64,000 nt of DNA from Ignisphaera sp. Lineage in GTDB: Archaea > Thermoproteota > Thermoprotei_A > Sulfolobales > Ignisphaeraceae. Below, piece by piece: positions 7,877 through 16,769 of the stretch. Positions within the stretch are counted from its first letter, which is position 1. Every line of letters begins with the position of its first letter. The position numbers were made by a program, and so were the translations under genes. Below the pieces are notes generated by a model that saw nothing but the letters and a program-made list of their open reading frames with translations, was not told the origin of the DNA and did not search any database. The stretch is from the NCBI GenBank assembly GCA_038831005.1, contig JAWBKZ010000004.1:186001-250000 (forward strand), written 5' to 3'.

Positions 7877-9703
7877 ATGGGTGGAATTTTTGGTATTGTT
7901 TCTCGTGATAAACGTAATATTGTTGATATAGTTGTTCGTGGGGTCAAGGTGCTTGAGTATAGAGGTTTTGATGGTAGTGGTCTAGCTGTACTAGTTGATG
8001 GAGATATCAAGATATTTAAAGATGCTGTAAAAATCGATATACTGAAGGAGAGGTACAGGCTCAACGAAATCTCTAGTTGGATTGCTTTAGGGCATACTAG
8101 GTATGCTACTCATGGAAAACCGCATAGAGAGAATACTCAGCCTCATAGCGATTGCTATAACCGTATAGCAGTTGTTGGAGATGGCGCTATTGCAAATTAT
8201 GAGAAACTGAGGGACGAGGCTATATTTAGAGAACATAGAGTTGTTTCACGTTGTGATTTCGAGATTGTTGCTCATCTAATTGAGGATGAGCTTAAGAGAG
8301 TCTCTAGTTTCTTAGATGCATTGATTAATGTGGTGAAAAAGGTCTCAGGCTTCAATAGTTTTGCTGTTCTATATCCTAAATGCAACTGTATTGCTGTATA
8401 TACATCATTAGCACCAATATTTTTAGGAGCATCAGGTAATTTGTTTGCGGTATCCTCTGGCAAAGGCGCTCTATATGGTGTAGTAGATTCGTATACTGTT
8501 CTAGAGAGAAATGAGGTAGCGATAATTACTGAAGAACGTATCGAGGTTTATAGTGCTCTAGATGCTAGAAGAATACAGAAAGACTTTAGGAAACTCGATA
8601 TAGATCCCAACTACATCGATAAAGATGGGCATCCACATCACATGCTTAGAGAGATATACGAAATACCTTACTCTATATCTAGAACAGTATCATCTGTACA
8701 GGAAAAGTATCTAACACTTGCAGCAAGACTTATTTCAGATGCTAAAAACCTCTTCATTATAGGTAATGGAACAAGCCTTCACGCAGGTCTAGTTGCATCC
8801 TACTATTTCTCTGAACTTGCTGACATAAACTCAATTGTTGTAAGTGCAGCAGAATTCCCGTTATACTATGTAGATAATGTTTCTCCAGGTACTGTAGTTG
8901 TAGCTATTTCGCAATCGGGTGAAACAAGAGATGTTATACAGTCTGTTTATGAAGCTAAGATCAGAGGCGCAACTATTGTGGGTATAACGAATCATATAGG
9001 CTCTAGACTAGCCAATCTATCTAACCTCTATCTACCTGTAGCAGCAGGACCCGAAATCGCTATTCCTGCTACAAAAACCTTCACATCAACACTAGCTCTT
9101 CTCTATATGCTATCACTAAAAGCCTCAAGCTATATAGGGAAGATGACTGAATCTGAATATAGAGAACGTATAGATGGATTAAGATCTTTTAGCGAAATGC
9201 TGATGAATCATATGCATAGAATAGATGTAGAATCATCAAATGCAGCTAAATATATAGTTGACTGTAGAAGTGGGTACATCACATCAAGAGGCATAACCTA
9301 TCCAATAGCTCTAGAAGGAGCCTTAAAGTTTAAGGAAACAGCATATATCCATGCTGAAGGTGTAGAAACTGGCGAATTTAGACACGGTCCTCAGTCACTG
9401 ATAGAGAGAGACATATTTACAATATTTCTTGTACCAATTGAGAAATCAGCTATACCCTCTACCTATGAGCTTATCCAGCTTGCTCTCAATAGAGGTGCTA
9501 AAACAATTGTTATAGGATTCAATATAGAACAACAGCTAGACAACATTCAGAAAGGTATCGTGATCCAGGTACCATATTCTGAAAGACATCTAGCACCTAT
9601 AGTTATGACACTACCGCTTCAGTTCATGGCATATAGATTAGGTGTATTATTGGAAAGACCTATAGATACACCAAGATATTTATCAAAATCTGTAGCTCAC
9701 TAG
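7877..9703 (+). CDS. GlmS-like protein lacking the glutaminase nucleophile
   Basis: A 608-aa protein with the full GlmS layout: an N-terminal Ntn glutaminase-type domain (about 1-230) and two SIS sugar-phosphate isomerase domains (SQSGETRDVI; ALEGALKFKETAYIHAEG; a C-terminal PRYLSKSV). Normal GlmS makes glucosamine-6-phosphate from fructose-6-phosphate and glutamine. Here the N-terminus is MGGIFGIV instead of MCGIFGIV, so the catalytic Cys1 is Gly, and the oxyanion motif HNGIIENY is GDGAIANY, replacing the Asn. HTRYATHG is kept. Start chosen at 7877 behind GGTGGTGAT. With NagA and GH20 nearby, I infer ammonia-dependent or deaminating activity rather than glutamine use. Confidence 0.88.
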   Translation: MGGIFGIVSRDKRNIVDIVVRGVKVLEYRGFDGSGLAVLVDGDIKIFKDAVKIDILKERYRLNEISSWIALGHTRYATHGKPHRENTQPHSDCYNRIAVVGDGAIANYEKLRDEAIFREHRVVSRCDFEIVAHLIEDELKRVSSFLDALINVVKKVSGFNSFAVLYPKCNCIAVYTSLAPIFLGASGNLFAVSSGKGALYGVVDSYTVLERNEVAIITEERIEVYSALDARRIQKDFRKLDIDPNYIDKDGHPHHMLREIYEIPYSISRTVSSVQEKYLTLAARLISDAKNLFIIGNGTSLHAGLVASYYFSELADINSIVVSAAEFPLYYVDNVSPGTVVVAISQSGETRDVIQSVYEAKIRGATIVGITNHIGSRLANLSNLYLPVAAGPEIAIPATKTFTSTLALLYMLSLKASSYIGKMTESEYRERIDGLRSFSEMLMNHMHRIDVESSNAAKYIVDCRSGYITSRGITYPIALEGALKFKETAYIHAEGVETGEFRHGPQSLIERDIFTIFLVPIEKSAIPSTYELIQLALNRGAKTIVIGFNIEQQLDNIQKGIVIQVPYSERHLAPIVMTLPLQFMAYRLGVLLERPIDTPRYLSKSVAH

Positions 9704-9980
9704 AAATACAAACCATTTTAAATCTATATTTTCTGGAATTCCACAACTTTACCAAGACTCTGAGACTTAGAATCGATAGCTGGTTCTACTACCGAGGGCT
9801 ATTCTTCAGAAGGTGCAATATCTAGAGACAATCACATATAATGTTTCAATAGAAAGAGGAATTTAAATGCTTAGCTATATACTATAGGATAACTGGTTAA
9901 AGCTCTATAACAAGCTCTATCTACTGTATCATTAGTGGAAGGATCTTGTGTATTGTAGAGTAGATAATGTAATGCTTAGT

Positions 9981-11147
9981 TTATTTATCTAGTACTTTCT
10001 CGCCTTCGATATAGACTTTTCTAATCCTATAGTTTTCATCTATAGCCACTATATCGGCTAGATACCCTATCTCTATCTTACCTATCTTAATCTTTGATTC
10101 TAGATCTAAGCTTTTAACTGGTATTGTGCTACTCATTTTAGCTACATCTACTATGTTAAAGCCTAGATCTAGAAGATTTCTAAAAGCTTTATCCATGGTC
10201 AGTACGCTTCCAGCTAACACATCTCTGTCAATTAACTTAGCTACTCCTTGTTCAACACGTATCTTTAGATCTCCAAGACTATACTCACCATCGCTTAATC
10301 CTGTAGCTGCTATAGCATCTGTTATCAATACTATTCTATCTGTACCTGCATACTTTACTACATGTCTAATTATAGCTGGATGGAGGTGTACATAATCAGC
10401 TATAATTTCTAGATATACTGAAGGATTCTCGATTAGAGCTAAAGCTATACCTGGGTCTCTGTGATGAAACTTCTTCATACCATTGAATAGATGTGTAGCC
10501 TTGGTTACACCACTCTCTATAGCCTTGACCCCTTCTTCATAAGAAGCATTTGTATGACCAGCACTAACAACTATACCGATCTGTTTTACATAACGGATAA
10601 AGTCGAGAGAGTTCTCGATCTCTGGAGCTACTGTGACTTGGATCACACTATTGTTAGAAGCTTCAACAAGTTCTCTAAGTTCTTGAATACTTGGCCTCCT
10701 GATGTATCTAGGGTTATGTGCTCCAGCCATTTCCTTATTGATGTAGGGACCTTCTAGATGGAGACCAAGGATTCTAGCACCATGTACTGGTCTCCACATA
10801 GCTTTAGCGTTATGTATAGCTTTACATACAGCTAGAAGAGTATCGTGAGGTGCAGAAATAGTTGTTGGAGTAAAAGAGGTTACACCGTATTTGACAAGTC
10901 TATGCCCAATCTCTAGAAGAGCTTCAGGTTCTGAATTCCATGTTACATCAATTCCTTCAACTCCATGTATATGTGTATCAATAAATCCTGGTAAAACAGT
11001 ATAACCATCTAAATCTTCACTCTCGATGTTTAGGTATGGTGGAGATCCTCTACCTATATCTATGATTCTACCTCTATCTATCACTACATATCCATTATCA
11101 ATAACTCCACATTCTCTAACTATTTTAGTATTCCTCAACACATACAT
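9981..11147 (-). CDS. nagA: N-acetylglucosamine-6-phosphate deacetylase
   Basis: A 388-aa amidohydrolase that would remove acetate from GlcNAc-6-phosphate in the cytoplasm. Family marks are HIHGVEGIDV, LEGPYINKEMAGAH, VTVAPE, SAGHTNASY, THLFNGM, ITDAIAATG with the catalytic Asp, and a C-terminal LAGSVLTMDKAF. The longest frame starts at 11192 (TTG); I chose the internal ATG at 11147 because the extra residues are not family-like and MYVLRNTKIV starts the usual N-terminal beta sandwich. It lies just downstream of the GNAT gene on the same strand and beside GlmS-like and GH20 genes, forming an amino-sugar cluster. Confidence 0.9.
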   Translation of the reverse strand: MYVLRNTKIVRECGVIDNGYVVIDRGRIIDIGRGSPPYLNIESEDLDGYTVLPGFIDTHIHGVEGIDVTWNSEPEALLEIGHRLVKYGVTSFTPTTISAPHDTLLAVCKAIHNAKAMWRPVHGARILGLHLEGPYINKEMAGAHNPRYIRRPSIQELRELVEASNNSVIQVTVAPEIENSLDFIRYVKQIGIVVSAGHTNASYEEGVKAIESGVTKATHLFNGMKKFHHRDPGIALALIENPSVYLEIIADYVHLHPAIIRHVVKYAGTDRIVLITDAIAATGLSDGEYSLGDLKIRVEQGVAKLIDRDVLAGSVLTMDKAFRNLLDLGFNIVDVAKMSSTIPVKSLDLESKIKIGKIEIGYLADIVAIDENYRIRKVYIEGEKVLDK

Positions 11148-11193
11148 ATACGCAACACTACATCTATATCGTTTTAACCGGTTTACAGCCAAT

Positions 11194-12150
11194 CTATACT
11201 TCTAGACTCATTATCAAGTAATGCTTTATCCGCGTAATACCGGGGACTTGGGTATAGAAGAACAAGTGTGTAGTCCAGGTTACCACAGAGTATCTATGGC
11301 CAGCAAGCTTCATCTCGCTTAACGCTCTAAACAGCAAGACACTACCGATACCTAAACCCCTAAACTTTCCATCAACACCTATAGGCCCAAACTCGTTTCT
11401 CCCCATTCTGTTATATACGGCAAAACCTATGAACTCGTTATTTGTTTCAGCCAACAATATTGATGGAGGATTATTCCTAAATGCATAAAGAGTCTCTACA
11501 CCCCAAAACGGGTTACCAAAAGCCTCCTTAACCCATTTAACTATAGCTTCTTCATCAGATTCGCTACCTCTTCTAATCGTTATCCCCTTACTTCTTATAG
11601 CCTCTTCTATCTTCATGATTCTTCGTGGGTAATAGAATTGCGTGAGATCAACTTCATAATTCACATTTTCTGAGATCTTATTATAGCCTAGTTCTTCGAA
11701 GAATTCTATATAGTCTTCATATAACACGTTTACTCCAGGCATGAAATAGAATGGTGCGTAAGCATATAGAATCACCTTCTTCTTACCTAAGCCATCTAGT
11801 GAATTCAGGAAGAACTTCATAAGATCTAGCTGTATATTCTTCAACAGATCTCTATCTAGATCAGGATCTACAGCAAAATCTTTAATCCATATAGTGTCTC
11901 TAGAACTCTCTACAACTTCTATAGGCTCCTTCGATACATCTACCCCTACCAGAAACCCTAGAACATGGTCCTTACCATCTATAGCTATATATATTAGATC
12001 TTCTCTAGCATTAGGATCTTTAGTCACAAAATTTAGGAAAGAGTATGTATCTACAGTATCGTAGGTGAATGCTTTATTATGAATTCTACACATCTCTAGA
12101 AAAATATTCTTATCTCTCAGCTCCAGATACGTAGATATCCTGTAGCGCAT
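11194..12150 (-). CDS. Double-GNAT acetyltransferase-like protein
   Basis: A 318-aa protein with two GNAT-like halves. The C-terminal half has the acetyl-CoA-binding signature GVDGKFRGLGIGSVLLFRAL near residue 260, preceded by the FIGFAVYN strand; the N-terminal half (VLGFLVGV) is diverged and lacks that signature. It is the first gene of a two-gene minus-strand unit with nagA (45 bp to the chosen nagA start). The acceptor is unknown; the setting suggests an amino sugar or sugar phosphate, but a protein or small-molecule acceptor is equally possible. Confidence 0.7.
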   Translation of the reverse strand: MRYRISTYLELRDKNIFLEMCRIHNKAFTYDTVDTYSFLNFVTKDPNAREDLIYIAIDGKDHVLGFLVGVDVSKEPIEVVESSRDTIWIKDFAVDPDLDRDLLKNIQLDLMKFFLNSLDGLGKKKVILYAYAPFYFMPGVNVLYEDYIEFFEELGYNKISENVNYEVDLTQFYYPRRIMKIEEAIRSKGITIRRGSESDEEAIVKWVKEAFGNPFWGVETLYAFRNNPPSILLAETNNEFIGFAVYNRMGRNEFGPIGVDGKFRGLGIGSVLLFRALSEMKLAGHRYSVVTWTTHLFFYTQVPGITRIKHYLIMSLEV

Positions 12151-12281
12151 ATACTCGAAACCCTTTAGAGAACTATGTTCAGCAAAATTAAAATAGTTAT
12201 TTTATCACTATAGATACGGTTTTAGTTTAGATCGAAGATAGGGTACCTAATTATTGTAGCTTTATATGGTGAGTGTAGAGA

Positions 12282-13979
12282 TTGAATAGAGGTAGACCAA
12301 TTCTAGTCCCTGAACCTAAGAAGATTAGATTTAGCGGTAGATGGTATAATTTCAATGGATTTACGAATATGTCTAGTTTCCTGATGAAGGAGTTTGGTGT
12401 TTCTTTAGGTAGATGGGAGATAGTTAGAGAAGGAGTTGATGTGGATAGAGTCTATATAGTTGTTGAAGAGAATAGGGTTAGATTCTATGGTGATGAGAGA
12501 ATAGCTTATGCAACAATACTTCAGCTTGTTAAACAGTATAGAGATAGGTTACCTGAGGTAGAGATTGAGGAGAAGATGAGCTTCAGGTTCAGAGGTTTTC
12601 ATCTCGATGTTGCTAGAGGAGGTGTTCCTACTGTAGAGACTTTGAAGAAAATACTTAGGTTGCTTTTCTTATTGAAGTACAATTATTTTGCACTATACCT
12701 AGAAGATCTGTTTCCTTGGAACAAGTATCCAGATATAGGTGTTCTGAGGGGGAGGTATACTGAAGATGAACTTAGAGAAGTAGTAGAATATGGTCTCAAA
12801 CTCGGTATAGAAGTGTTCCCGTCTCTAGAACTCTGTGGACATATGGAGAACATATTATTGTTACCTTCATACAGTATGCTTAGTGAGTGGTGGCACCCTA
12901 GAGAAGGAGTGATAAATGTTATCGATAGTAAAGCTAGAGAGTTTGTTCATAATCTTCTTGAAGAAGTTCTGAACTTTTTCCCAGGAAAGTATATACATAT
13001 CGGTGGTGATGAGGTATGGGCTTTAGGTAGAGGAAGATCACTAGATATACCAAGAGAGTTCAGAGGGCCACAGCTATATGAGGAATACTATAGAGAACTA
13101 ATCAGTATAGTTAGATCAAAAGGCAAGATTCCCATGATATGGGGAGACATGATAATGTCTGCTTACATGAGGGAAGATGAAGCTAGATACTGGAGAAAAC
13201 TCATAGAGAGTAGCATTTGGAGAGACACAATAATCGTTAACTGGGACTATGGTGTTAATCCCAAGAATTATTTTGTGGAGAAGATAAGAATCCTCAGCAC
13301 AAGAGGATTAAAACAAGTAGTGGCTCCAGGTCTCTGGAACTGGAATAGATTCTATCCAGACTTTATAACAGCATTAAGCAACATAGAGAGTTTCTTATCA
13401 GCAGCTAGAGAAGAAGGTGTAGAAGGTTTTCTAATTACTGCATGGGGAGACGATGGAGCAGAATGTCTCTTCTCTTTTCTAGAACCTCTACTACTAGCAT
13501 CAATCGAGATAGCAGAAGGTACTGGTGAATGGGAAGATAAGTGGGTATCACTAATAGGTGAAGATCCCAAGGTACTCAATGTTAGAAAGATATTCGGTAA
13601 AGTTTCTACAGTAGTCCATAGATGGAGAGAGTATTGGGGCATATGGCTTCCAAAACATATACTACTCAAAACCGATATACTTAAGCTTGTAAAGTACTAC
13701 AGTAGAGAAGATATAGAAAAACTAGTGCCTCAGCTCGAGGAAGCTATAAATACGTCGAAAGATGTGGAACTACCACCCGATCTAGATTTCATGAAACGGT
13801 TCTATATAGCTACACTAAAAGCTATCAAGAACAATATATCTGTTCAAGATTACATAGAGCTCTCTAATATCTATACAAGACTATGGCTTAACGAGAGAAA
13901 AATCCAAGGACTTGATTCAATAATCAAGAAGTTTTGGGGTGCAGCAGGAGTAACAAGAATAGAGAATATCAATGCTTAA
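12282..13979 (+). CDS. Family 20 beta-N-acetylhexosaminidase
   Basis: A 565-aa glycoside hydrolase that would release terminal GlcNAc or GalNAc. After a GH20b-like N-terminal domain (about 1-95), the TIM barrel begins RFRGFHLDVARGG and carries the catalytic HIGGDE near residues 240-245, the Asp-Glu pair of substrate-assisted catalysis. ITAWGDDG later in the barrel fits the family. No signal peptide is visible, so it is probably cytoplasmic, acting on imported oligosaccharides. Start TTG at 12282 follows GGTGAG. Divergent from the GNAT-nagA unit, with a shared 130-bp A+T-rich control region. Confidence 0.9.
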   Translation: MNRGRPILVPEPKKIRFSGRWYNFNGFTNMSSFLMKEFGVSLGRWEIVREGVDVDRVYIVVEENRVRFYGDERIAYATILQLVKQYRDRLPEVEIEEKMSFRFRGFHLDVARGGVPTVETLKKILRLLFLLKYNYFALYLEDLFPWNKYPDIGVLRGRYTEDELREVVEYGLKLGIEVFPSLELCGHMENILLLPSYSMLSEWWHPREGVINVIDSKAREFVHNLLEEVLNFFPGKYIHIGGDEVWALGRGRSLDIPREFRGPQLYEEYYRELISIVRSKGKIPMIWGDMIMSAYMREDEARYWRKLIESSIWRDTIIVNWDYGVNPKNYFVEKIRILSTRGLKQVVAPGLWNWNRFYPDFITALSNIESFLSAAREEGVEGFLITAWGDDGAECLFSFLEPLLLASIEIAEGTGEWEDKWVSLIGEDPKVLNVRKIFGKVSTVVHRWREYWGIWLPKHILLKTDILKLVKYYSREDIEKLVPQLEEAINTSKDVELPPDLDFMKRFYIATLKAIKNNISVQDYIELSNIYTRLWLNERKIQGLDSIIKKFWGAAGVTRIENINA

Positions 13980-14545
13980 GATCTATAGATACTGAAGCCA
14001 CGTGAAATGATGTTTAACAATATAGCAGTAGATTCTGGTTAAAGACACTTACACGTCTCTTAATATATCGGTTACTGTGAGTTGTTTTAAATTTTGTTGA
14101 TTTCTGGGTTATATTTTGTTATTGTTTTTGTTAGTTTATCTACTTTTGTTGTTCTTTATCTTATTTTAGAGATATTTATTTGAGGTAGTATGTTAATGGT
14201 TTAAGGTTTATTTAGATAGTTTTGTTGGTTGATTCTCTTATGCTTGAGGCTAATGTGTTAAGAAGCTTTACTCTAGTTACTGAATTACGTGTATAACTTA
14301 TGATGATGGGTTTCATTGCCGTAATTCTATATGATTTATCTTTGGAGAGAATATGCTTTTGCTAGGTCTTGCTCTTTTCATTGAATAGCCTCTGCATCTC
14401 AATGTAGATAATTTATAAATGCTTTGATAAGAATTTATGTAATAGGACTTCTAGTTTGGTTTGAGATTTTAGAGATAGATAAACAGTTTAATACTACTTC
14501 AATCTGTTATACATTATGTGGATAACCAGTATCGTGATATATATG
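13980..14545. other. Intergenic stretch without a clear gene
   Basis: A+T-rich. A few hydrophobic codons around 14290-14370 (for example NLMMMGFIAVILYDLS) might be debris of a membrane protein, but no frame is sustained. I see no RNA gene. Confidence 0.4.
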
Positions 14546-14926
14546 GTATCTCGCTTTAGGGATTGGTTAAGACAGTCAGAGAGAAATATGGCATCTGCTG
14601 TAGCTAACTATCGTGAAGGAATATATGAGGAAGCATGTTTTGAATCACATCAAGCTGCTGAAAAAGCTATAAAAGCGCTTTTGAATTATCTCAATAAGGA
14701 AAGAAGAGGCCATTCTTTGCTATTCCTTGTATCAGAAGCATCAATTGAAGTTCCAGAAGAAGTTAGACGATGTATTTTAGATCTAGATAAACACTATATT
14801 CCATCGAGGTATCCAGATATATTTGATGAAGGAGCTCCACTAGACTACTATACTAAAGAAGATGCCGAGAAATGTCTTTCTTGTGCAAATAAGGTAATTG
14901 AGTGGGTGAAATCTATTGTTAAATGA
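14546..14926 (+). CDS. HEPN-domain protein of a second HEPN-MNT pair
   Basis: A 126-aa helical HEPN protein with ACFESHQAAEKAIKALLNYL in the middle, RRGHSLLFLV after it and SRYPDIFDEG, the RYP motif of this subgroup. It is about the family's usual length. I chose ATG 14546; the frame opens at 14516 but the first ten residues are hydrophobic and unlike the family. It overlaps the following MNT gene by about 11 bp. The same module occurs on the other strand at 5895-6585. Confidence 0.8.
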   Translation, partial: VSRFRDWLRQSERNMASAVANYREGIYEEACFESHQAAEKAIKALLNYLNKERRGHSLLFLVSEASIEVPEEVRRCILDLDKHYIPSRYPDIFDEGAPLDYYTKEDAEKCLSCANKVIEWVKSIVK

Positions 14927-15314
14927 TTTAAATACATTATTAGAGAAATATAGGAAGAAACTAGCATTAAGACTTGTGATACTCTTTGGCTCTAGAGCAA
15001 GAGGAGACTATACAGATAGAAGCGATATAGATATACTAGTGGTTGCAGATGATCTACCTAAAGATCCTAGAGAATCATTTGCACTACTTCGCGATACTAG
15101 TTTCGTAAATGTTAATCCAATTGGCTTCAATACGGAAAGCTTTCTTAAAAAACTTAAGGATGGTAGTGTATTTGTTATTGAGGTAATAGAGGATGGAAAG
15201 ATACTATACATAGATAACGAATTCCTAGATAAGGTAATGAAAATATATAGAGATGTAAGAAAAAGATACGCTAGACAAGGAAAGACATGGTACTTGATTT
15301 CATCGAAACAATAA
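14916..15314 (+). CDS. Minimal nucleotidyltransferase (MNT), second pair
   Basis: A 132-aa nucleotidyltransferase-fold protein: VILFGSRARGDYTDRSDIDI holds the GSxARGD loop and the catalytic acidic residues. The C-terminal 40 residues (DKVMKIYRDVRKRYARQGK) form a basic helix. TTG start overlapping the HEPN stop. Expected partner and probable antitoxin of the HEPN protein just upstream. Confidence 0.8.
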   Translation: MLNDLNTLLEKYRKKLALRLVILFGSRARGDYTDRSDIDILVVADDLPKDPRESFALLRDTSFVNVNPIGFNTESFLKKLKDGSVFVIEVIEDGKILYIDNEFLDKVMKIYRDVRKRYARQGKTWYLISSKQ

Positions 15315-15357
15315 GGCTATAGATTAAGTTATCTAAGTGTCTAGGATAGTGTTGCAT

Positions 15358-16290
15358 ATGGCTAGACCAAGGATAATGCTTAGTGAGTGCTTAGGAGTAA
15401 AGTCTGTGAGATATGATGGAAACATAGTGTTTGATTCATTTATAGAAATACTTAAGAAGTACGTAGATGTTGTACCTATTTGTCCCGAGGTAGGCATTGG
15501 GCTTGGGATTCCTAGAAACCCCTTAGTTCTGAGTAAAGAAAACAACAATATTGAGCTAATTGATACAGGAACAGGATCTATATACACTAAGCTTTTAGAG
15601 AAATTCGCTATAGATGTTTTAGACAAGACAGATGTCGATGGAGTTGTACTAAAGTCTGCTAGTCCTTCTTGTGGTGTAGGTGATGCTAAAATATATGGAC
15701 CAGATAGAAGGGTTGTAGGAAAAGGAGATGGGATATTTACAGCTACAATAAAGAAGCTTATACCATGTATTCCGATAGAAAGTGAAAAGAGGCTCTATGC
15801 TTACGAAATTAGGGTCAGATTTCTGACGAAGATTTTTTCGTTTGCTGAACTTAGATCAACACTATCTAACTTAAAATCTATTGAGGAACTTGTAGACTTC
15901 CATAGAAAATACAAATACCTAATTATGCTACACAGTCAAGAGAGTTTAAAAAACTTAGGAAGATTAATTGCAAAAAGAAAAGAATACGTATCTGAGGAGC
16001 TAGCTAATAGGTACAGAAAGGAGTTTACGAAGGCATTGTGTAGAAATCCATCACGAAGATCTTACGTAAATGTGTTCATGCACATATACAGTCATTTAAA
16101 GAAAGATTTGAATACAAATGAGAGGAGATACATCATAGATTTGATCGAGAGATACGGAAACTGTAAAGAAAATCTGAAAACCATTATGATATACTTTCGG
16201 GGCTTTATACACAGATTTGAGGATAGTTATCTAGCAGAACAAAGATTTCTCTTTCCATATCCTGAAGAACTAGATTCTATCTCTCAATAA
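15358..16290 (+). CDS. DUF523 (TudS-like) plus DUF1722 fusion protein
   Basis: A 310-aa two-domain protein. The N-terminal part (about 1-150) is a DUF523 domain, the family of the iron-sulfur thiouracil desulfidase TudS: SECLGVKSVRYDG, PICPEVGIGLGIPR and SPSCGVGDA supply the three conserved cysteines that hold a [4Fe-4S] cluster. The C-terminal part (about 165-310) is a helical DUF1722 domain. A role in desulfurising thiolated compounds is possible but only inferred. ATG 15358 is preferred over the upstream in-frame start at 15337. It lies 43 bp after the MNT gene. Confidence 0.8.
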   Translation: MARPRIMLSECLGVKSVRYDGNIVFDSFIEILKKYVDVVPICPEVGIGLGIPRNPLVLSKENNNIELIDTGTGSIYTKLLEKFAIDVLDKTDVDGVVLKSASPSCGVGDAKIYGPDRRVVGKGDGIFTATIKKLIPCIPIESEKRLYAYEIRVRFLTKIFSFAELRSTLSNLKSIEELVDFHRKYKYLIMLHSQESLKNLGRLIAKRKEYVSEELANRYRKEFTKALCRNPSRRSYVNVFMHIYSHLKKDLNTNERRYIIDLIERYGNCKENLKTIMIYFRGFIHRFEDSYLAEQRFLFPYPEELDSISQ

Positions 16291-16337
16291 GCTTAAACGT
16301 TTAAAATCATTATACTACTAACATTAGATTCAAGTAG

Positions 16338-16565
16338 ATGGGTAAATTAGTAAAAAGGCACTCTATAGATGTACCTCGTATAAAATCATTACGAGATTCA
16401 TACAAATTTAACTGGAGCTATGATTCTAGAACCCTCGGAAATCGTGTCATGGAAATCTTAAGAATATTAAGAATATCTAGAGAAAGTTATTACGAAAATA
16501 GGAAGTTTTATTTTTCTTCAGCGGTATCGATAATGTGTAGACATGTAGTTGATCAATTCAGATGA
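16338..16565 (+). CDS. Small basic protein, uncertain
   Basis: A 75-aa frame of basic, probably helical character (IKSLRDSYKFNWSYDSRTLG), following a TATA-like stretch (CGTTTAAAAT near 16298). I do not recognise a family. It could be a real small gene or a chance frame; nothing in the sequence decides this. Confidence 0.3.
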   Translation: MGKLVKRHSIDVPRIKSLRDSYKFNWSYDSRTLGNRVMEILRILRISRESYYENRKFYFSSAVSIMCRHVVDQFR

Positions 16566-16769
16566 ACTGAGCTTCATGGGACTAGCCACAAGATGGTACC
16601 AGTAAAACTGGTTTGATCACGAGGTAGAAGGTTCGGGATACAGATAGTGTCTAGATTTAAGAACGTGAACGAATACAATGGAGTTCGATCTATGGTTTGT
16701 CTAAATTGCGTGGTACTGAGTGTGATTTGTGTTGCAGTCTCTTTGTTTATTAAGAAACGGTATCGATCA

